Shown here: one piece after another, positions 57,944-64,000 of the stretch
Layout of the letters: each line of letters begins with the position of its first letter
Position numbering within the stretch: position 1 is the stretch's first letter
DNA from: Buddleja alternifolia
Lineage: Eukaryota > Streptophyta > Magnoliopsida > Lamiales > Scrophulariaceae
Direction of reading: 5' to 3'
Assembly: GCA_019426215.1 (NCBI GenBank)
Contig: CM033402.1
Coordinates: 3,286,001-3,350,000 of the forward strand
Length of the DNA: 64,000 nucleotides
The notes under the pieces: generated by a model
Told to the model about the DNA's origin: nothing
Database searches by the model: none
Seen by the model: the letters and a program-made list of their open reading frames with translations, nothing else
Made by a program: the position numbers and the translations under genes

Positions 57944-60077
57944 ATGGCGGCTCTGAAGCTTCTCTCTCTCTACATTCCACTTCTCCTCACTATCTCTCAC
58001 TCCACTTCAGACACAGACACACTCCTAACAAAAATCAAACCCTCACTGCAAGGAACCGCAGAGAACCTACTGTTGCTAACATGGAACACCTCAGTTCCAC
58101 TCTGCCAATGGAGAGGGTTAAAATGGGCTTTCAGCAATGGCACTTCTTTGGTATGTAATGATCTCTCCTCACCACAATGGAACTCCCTTTATTTGCAAAA
58201 AGATCCTTCTTTGCACTTAATTTCACTTCAACTCCCTTCTGCTAATCTCTCCGGTTCTCTCCCCAGAGAGATTGGAGAGCTCACAAATTTGCAAAGTCTT
58301 TATCTTAGCTTTAATTCATTATCTGGGATGATCCCTTTAGAGCTTGGTTATAGTTCTTCATTAACAAATATTGATTTAAGTCATAATTTGTTTAAGGGTT
58401 CATTACCAACTTCAATTTGGAACCTTTGTGATAGACTTGTTTCTCTACGGTTACATGGGAACTCTCTCTCCGGTTCTCTACCTGAACCAGCTTTGCCTGA
58501 TGTTAATTGTAAGGATTTGGAGTTTCTTGATGTTGGGGAGAATTTGTTTAATGGGAATTTTCCAGAGTTTATTTTAGGGTTTAGTGGGCTTAAACAGCTT
58601 GATTTGGGGGGAAATATGTTTTATGGGGTAATTCCAGAGGGTTTAAGTGGGCTAAAGTTGGAGAAATTGAATCTTTCTCATAATAACTTTAGTGGGGTTT
58701 TGCCTAATTTTGGTGGATCAAAGTTTGGTGTGAATGTGTTTGAAGGAAATAGTCCTGGTCTATGTGGGCCCCCTTTGAGGAGCTGTGATCAACGGTCCGG
58801 ATTGAGTGCGGGGGCGATAGCGGGGCTCGTTATCGGTTTGATGACCGGAGCGGTGGTTTTAGTCTCGTTGTTGATTGGATATTACCAAGGGAAGAGGAAA
58901 AAGAATGTGGATGATGAGGATGATGAGGAGTTTGATGAAGAAATGGATGAAGAAAGCGGCAATGGAGGCGGCGGTGATGGGAAATTGGTTTTATTTCAAG
59001 GCGGCGAGCACTTAGCGTTGGAGGATGTTTTGAACGCAACGGGGCAAGTTATGGAGAAAACTAGTTATGGAACTGTATATAAAGCAAAGTTAGCAGATGG
59101 AGGGACAATTGCTTTGAGGTTGTTGAGAGAAGGGAGTTGCAAAGATAAGAGTTCTTGTTTACAAGTGATTAAGCAGTTGGGGAGGATTCGACACGAGAAT
59201 TTGATACCGTTGAGAGCTTTCTATCAGGGGAAAAGAGGGGAGAAGCTTCTCATTTATGATTATCTGCCCAACAGAACTCTTTATGATCTTTTACATGGTA
59301 AAGGTTTATTATAACTCATGTTTCTCCTTTTTGTTTTTTTAGTTAATCAGATGTTCGAGTTAATCTTATGATTTTGGGCTTGGCTTAGATATCCTTGTTT
59401 AGAAAATGAAATCTTATCTGCTGTTCTTATGTGTTCCAGAATCGAGAGTTGGAAAACCAGCATTGAATTGGGCTAGAAGACACAAGATTGCTTTAGGCAT
59501 TGCAAGAGGACTAGCTTATCTGCACGACCTCGAGACACCAATAACTCACGGGAACGTGAGATCAAAAACGGTTCTTGTAGACGACTTCTTTGTAGCCCGG
59601 CTCAACGAATTTGGGCTCGACAAAATAATGGTCCCATCCGTTGCGGATGAAATAGTGGCACACGCCAAATCGGATGGTTACAAAGCCCCCGAGCTTCAAA
59701 GAATGAAGAAATGCAATTCAAGGACCGATGTTTATGCGTTTGGGATAGTATTACTCGAGATTTTACTAGGAAAAAGGCCCGGAAAAAGTGGAAGAAACGG
59801 GGAGTTTGTGGATTTGCCTTCCTTAGTTAAGGTGGCGGTTTTGGAGGAGACGACTATGGAGGTTTTTGACGTGGAGCTATTGAAAGGTATAAGGAATCCA
59901 ATGGAGGAAGGATTAGTTCAAGCGCTGAAGCTTGCGATGGGGTGTTGTGCACCAGTGGGGTCCGTTAGGCCGACAATGGACGAGGTTGTGAGGCAGTTGG
60001 AGGAGAATCGACCGAGGAATCGTTCGGCTTTGTATAGCCCGGCAGAGACTAGGAGTGGAAGTATTACTCCCTTTTGA
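57944..60077 (+). CDS. TMKL1: TMKL1, LRR receptor-like pseudokinase
   Basis: Exons 57944-59297 and 59440-60077 (142-bp GT-AG intron, splitting Glu452). This gives 663 residues, near the ~674 recalled for Arabidopsis TMKL1. Order: signal peptide (to about 22), N-terminal cap with CQWRG, a few LRRs (about 95-265), transmembrane helix (~288-313), acidic Asp/Glu run (~318-340), kinase-like domain. Near-identical family blocks are VLNATGQVMEKTSYGTVYKA, KLLIYDYLPN and a C-terminus with RNRSALYSP. Catalytic residues are replaced: the VAIK Lys is Arg392, HRD is HGN (488-490) and DFG is EFG (508-510), so it should not phosphorylate and probably acts as a membrane scaffold. Appears intact. Its stop is ~2.6 kb from the convergent pectate lyase. 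Confidence 0.95.
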
Positions 60078-62668
60078 GGTTTAATTTCTTCATTGAAATG
60101 TGACTTTTGTTTGAAATCTATCTTTATTGTTTAACTTGGTTTAGATGGTTATGAGTTTTTTTTTCTCAAGTATGTATTTGTTTTTATATGTTGATTTTAG
60201 TCATTATTTCTTCTTAAGGTAAGTGTAATATATAATCTATAGTCTCCGAGTCCCGTGATATCTTAAAGTGAAATGCTGATATCATCATGCGTAATTCAGT
60301 GGGATCGCAACCCGTATACATTTTTTGCATTAGCCCTCAGTTGTTCAGGGAATATGTGAATAGTTTAGAAACTCAAGAAAGAGGTAAGATTTTAGGGTCC
60401 CTGAAGATAAAATTTGATGATGAACAATCATAATGCTTTTATTCTTATGGGGACAGAATCAGTAAAAGAAATTATCTGAATATGTTAAAAATAATTTCAG
60501 TGTATTAAGTAATGCAATGATGGGGTATCCTATGCTCCCAACTAAATGATGAACAAAACATCAATTGTTCTGCATGAGTAGTCATCTCGTTGGATTTCAA
60601 ATTAAACGGTCAAAATACCTTTAGGATTGGGATAGCAATAATGCTATGCGTTTCATTTCGTATTTTATTTGATGTTTATCTGAATATAAATTTGACATCA
60701 TATATATATATATATATATATTATATGAGTTTGTTATGAAATAGGAGATGAAACATCGTTTTCATTAGAAAATCTCAGTGGAAATGCTCACACCCAATCA
60801 TCCCAATCATGTATATATATTATATTATATGAGATTAGAAAATCTCAGTGGGATTGCTCACATTCACACCCAATCATGTATAGGTTGTTATTCAAAGGCA
60901 TTTGGGACTTATCTGTTTCAAATTCCTATTTCATCTCTTGTTCTACTTCATAAACGAATGCTAAATGTATACTTTAGGAAAAAGTTTACACTTGACATAA
61001 ATTTTAGGCATGAAATAAATGATGAAATTTTAAACTAAAATAGATGATCCAAACAATAATATAGACATTTGTGAAATTATGTTTCATCATGTATTATATA
61101 ACACCACTTGACAAATATACATTAAGTTATAATATTTAGCAATAGAAGATCCGAACAAAATTTAATGGTCTTAAAGTATATTTCTAGCGTATTAAAGTAT
61201 TGTGATAAGGCCCATTTTCTTGTCTTTGGTGGTTTACTAGTGAAACTTTTGTAAGACATGCTCTTTACACGTCAGAGCATTTTCAGGGTGATTCTGAGGT
61301 ACATCCTGTCCAATAGAGTCAGTGCATCAAATATTGTTGGATATAAAAATAATATGGTAAAAACGCATCTTAATCACATGCATTCAACGGTGTTAGATGG
61401 ATTGACTCCAGTAAACCCGGTTCATTTTAAAATTTCCCGCATTTTCACGCCATCAATATTATGGGATCAAAAATGAACTGGAGAATAATCTAGTGCAATC
61501 TTTTTGCTTCTGGCTTCATTAGTATTTAAAGTGCAAATGTTCTCTTTTCTTAGTCAAAAACAAAAGAAATATAAAAAGTTCAGTTCAAATGCTTATAGAC
61601 TACCAAAATGGCAAAATCTGGATAACCTCGTGGAAAATGAAATACTGTAATATCCCTTTTCTAAAGGAAAGTGGAGTAAAATTCTAGACCTAACAAATCA
61701 AATTGGGTTTTATTGATTAGTCGTATGTCCTTAAAAACAATCCATATTAGAATTTTCCCGTGAAATTTGTTTGAAGAATGAAAAAACGAAAATAAAGAGC
61801 ATCGCCAAACAAAATGGCTGTCCGAGAAATGGCACGAGTCTGTTTGGAAAATTTTAATCTAGACTCAGTTTGGTCAAACTCATGCGACAACATGACTGAA
61901 TTATAAATATCAATATCAAGTGATTTGATTATAAGATTCAAGTTCGACCAAACCCAATCTAAACTAGAATTTCCCCGATATACTATGCTTATTCAAATGC
62001 CTTGCCCATAATCTCACATGAGTTCAGACACAATATTTCGTCGTGTCCATGATCTTGTCACATGGTTTACATTGTGAAATTTTGTCTTAAATCAATCCCC
62101 AAAGACATTATAAGCAAAAAAAGAAATAAAAGGATATGGTATTACTGCAATGGAAATTAGAGAATGTATGAACATAACAGACTAAATTTACAAAGTGACG
62201 GGTAATTAAAAGACAATACAAGACCATAATTACATTATACATTGATGATTACAAAAATTCCTGGATTTAAATTCATCTCTTTCGTCTTAACAATTACGGA
62301 ACAGACTCGAGCTAAACGAGACAGAAATGGCCAAGAGATTTGACACGAAGAAAAGGGATTTTATTTTGAAGTAAAGAGAAACGAAGGGATGGCTCAACAC
62401 GAACAACGCTTCTTTGCCAGCTCCGTCAATTCCAAAAATGTTTCGGGGTTGAAGCAGGCCGAGGTTGATCAATGAAGTAAAAATGACAAGTGGAATAGTA
62501 AAACAGTTGGCCTGAGAAATTTATACTTGTCGTATACCAGAAACCGAAAGAGGAAAATAAGCTAAAAAATCGAGTTGATTTTAGCTAGAAGAATTTAAAG
62601 GATATATAAGAAGTTGGATATTTTTGAAATATCAGCTTTGGTGATTTATATAACTTTTTGATATTAAT
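60078..62668. other. Spacer between convergent TMKL1 and pectate lyase
   Basis: AT-rich, no gene seen. It contains a TA run (about 60700-60722) and a local direct repeat (attagaaaatctcagtgg at about 60764 and 60834). The two ends should be 3' untranslated regions. Confidence 0.5.
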
Positions 62669-63950
62669 CTAGCAGGGGATACCTCTGCGACAGCGAAGTG
62701 CGCCAGAAGAGGTGGTGAGAGTTCCGACTAAATAAGAGGATTTGGCTGCTAGGCTTGAGGCTCTAGCATAGCTGGCTGAGGCGCCACGGCCAGATGAGGT
62801 GAAATAGGCGCCATTTAGCATAAGATCGCCTTCTGATCTCCAGTTCCAGTGCCTCCATATACCGTCTCCTGGATTCACTACTCTCTTTGTTACCTATCAG
62901 GGTAAAATTTTCATCAGTAAACATAATACTCTTAATATTTTGAATTTGAATCGAACTTTTTCTGTTGTTACTGGAAACAGACCTCTTTAGCAAAAGCGTT
63001 GTGCGGGGCAAGATATCTGTTGCCTTGGCTGTTAATGGTGGGATTAGCACTACCTCCAATGGCATACATCTCCCAGTGAGTGTAGTCATTGTTTACTACA
63101 TGGAAATACCCATGTCTACACCTGAATATTCACGAAGGAAATTGTTCGATTAGTAAATAACACGCCTTTCGTCTCGTGAAGGGAGTAGTTCGCCCCAGAA
63201 CGAAATATTAAACGAGAGACTAAAAAGTAACAATATTATGCATTTTTACATATCAGTTTAAGAGCGACAACGGTCACTTCAAGTTCAAGATAAAAAGATT
63301 CCACATTAAGAAATCCAATCTTACTTGAGATGTTCTAAGAGACAGATAAAAATAAAAAAGAGAGATGTTATAAGAGAGAAGAAAGAACATCAAACTTGAG
63401 ACAAATGAAGCAGCATTATACTACTTCTAGCACTAAAACTGTCCGTAAAAACGATGAAATAATGCATAGAGAAATTCTTATTCAAATTTGATTTGGACAC
63501 TTATCAGATTAAAAAATGTAATAAACTTAAGAGAGACTGAGACTGTATTTAGAGGGTGTTTGGCTAAGCTTATTTTAAGGAGCTTATAAGTTTTTAGCGC
63601 TTATAAAATGTTTTTGGAGCTTATAAACTCTCCAATTTATAAAATCTTAAAAAATAAATTGGGATTCTTTTACTTATTTTTTAAGAGCTTACAAGTTCCT
63701 GACATCTTATTTTGAGAACTTATAAGTTGTTTCACCAAAAAATTTACCGAGAGCTTATATGCTCTGCCAAACACCCTCTTAGCAAAAAAGAAAAACTTAA
63801 GTGAGACCGAATTGAATTAGGACAAAATATTGTATTTAGTATTTACCTTGGCATTCTCTGGATTAGGCCCTCCCCAAAATGGTTGTAGGCTATGGTCACC
63901 TGCATAACCCTGTCTCTCGTGTACGAATCACTGTGCCCCAATAACATAAC
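62669..63950 (-). CDS. Pectate lyase, last three exons (gene continues beyond the window)
   Basis: Exons on the minus strand: 63950-63847, 63121-62983 and 62891-62669, with consensus splice sites. Reading: [17 protein letters not shown]... and [20 protein letters not shown], then [48 protein letters not shown] and the Cys-containing end RRGIPC. These are the C-terminal half of plant polysaccharide lyase family 1, a right-handed parallel beta-helix cutting de-esterified pectin in the wall with Ca2+. The RMPRCR stretch holds the RxPxxR motif with the catalytic Arg. The signal peptide and calcium-site exons lie beyond 64000, so completeness cannot be judged. Convergent with TMKL1. The 0.7-kb intron carries a MITE. 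Confidence 0.93.
63552..63778. mobile_element. PIF/Harbinger-type (Tourist-like) MITE in a pectate lyase intron
   Basis: 227 bp with ends GAGGGTGTTTGGC and GCCAAACACCCTC, a 3-bp duplication TTA (63549-63551, 63779-63781), and internal gcttataag words in both orientations. It lies in the intron between the first two visible exons and far from both splice sites. Confidence 0.82.
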
Positions 63951-64000
63951 CTGTCACAAAAAATCAGGAAATTTAACTACAATTTTACTAGAAATTCTAG

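Overview
The window is nuclear DNA of a flowering plant, most likely a eudicot. Genes are intron-containing, AT-rich spacers carry TATA boxes, and nearly every class of plant transposable element is present (SINE, LINE, Ty3/gypsy, solo LTR, hAT, MULE, PIF/Harbinger-type MITE, Helitron). Three well-known plant families are recognisable: an LRR receptor kinase of subfamily XI (RGI/RGF-receptor type), the pseudokinase TMKL1 and a pectate lyase. There is no bacterial operon structure, rRNA gene or CRISPR array.

Layout. (1) 1-30.4 kb is a tandemly duplicated cluster of small LEA-like genes: a three-exon gene (1662-3667) and three shorter single-exon relatives (4235, 25292, 28125). A conserved GCCGAC (DRE/CRT core) and a TATA box precede each. 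A ~4.1-kb unit (2396-6484) was duplicated. The second copy (6490-22922) lost 1.2 kb and was inflated by a 9.5-kb Mutator-like element, two solo LTRs and a self-nested hAT element. Insertions can be proved by comparing filled and empty paralogous sites. (2) 30.78-34.29 kb, minus strand: an intact RGI1/RGI2-like receptor kinase, with a 5'-truncated LINE about 450 bp upstream of its start codon. (3) 36.4-45.8 kb is gene-poor and holds SINEs, a hAT element and MITEs. (4) 45.82-57.41 kb is a degenerate Tat-lineage Ty3/gypsy retrotransposon with two LTRs, dual RNase H, a frame-restoring GT-AG interval in integrase, an irregular 16-17-bp repeat cluster and an antisense ORF. (5) 57.94-60.08 kb, plus strand: intact TMKL1. 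(6) 62.67-63.95 kb, minus strand: the last three exons of a pectate lyase that runs off the window, with a MITE in one intron.

The host genes are not an operon. RGI-like receptor, TMKL1 and pectate lyase lie together here, and related neighbours occur in Arabidopsis (recalled, not checked), so they look like an old syntenic backbone into which the LEA-like cluster and the transposons expanded. The most unusual biology is that the LEA-like copies appear to have lost the N-terminal exons, including a predicted organelle-targeting peptide, and to have gained a new start codon inside the old exon 3 while keeping the stress-type promoter. The Mutator element that pairs a FAR1-type transposase with a Ulp1-type protease, and the possible intron in the retrotransposon integrase, are also worth a look.
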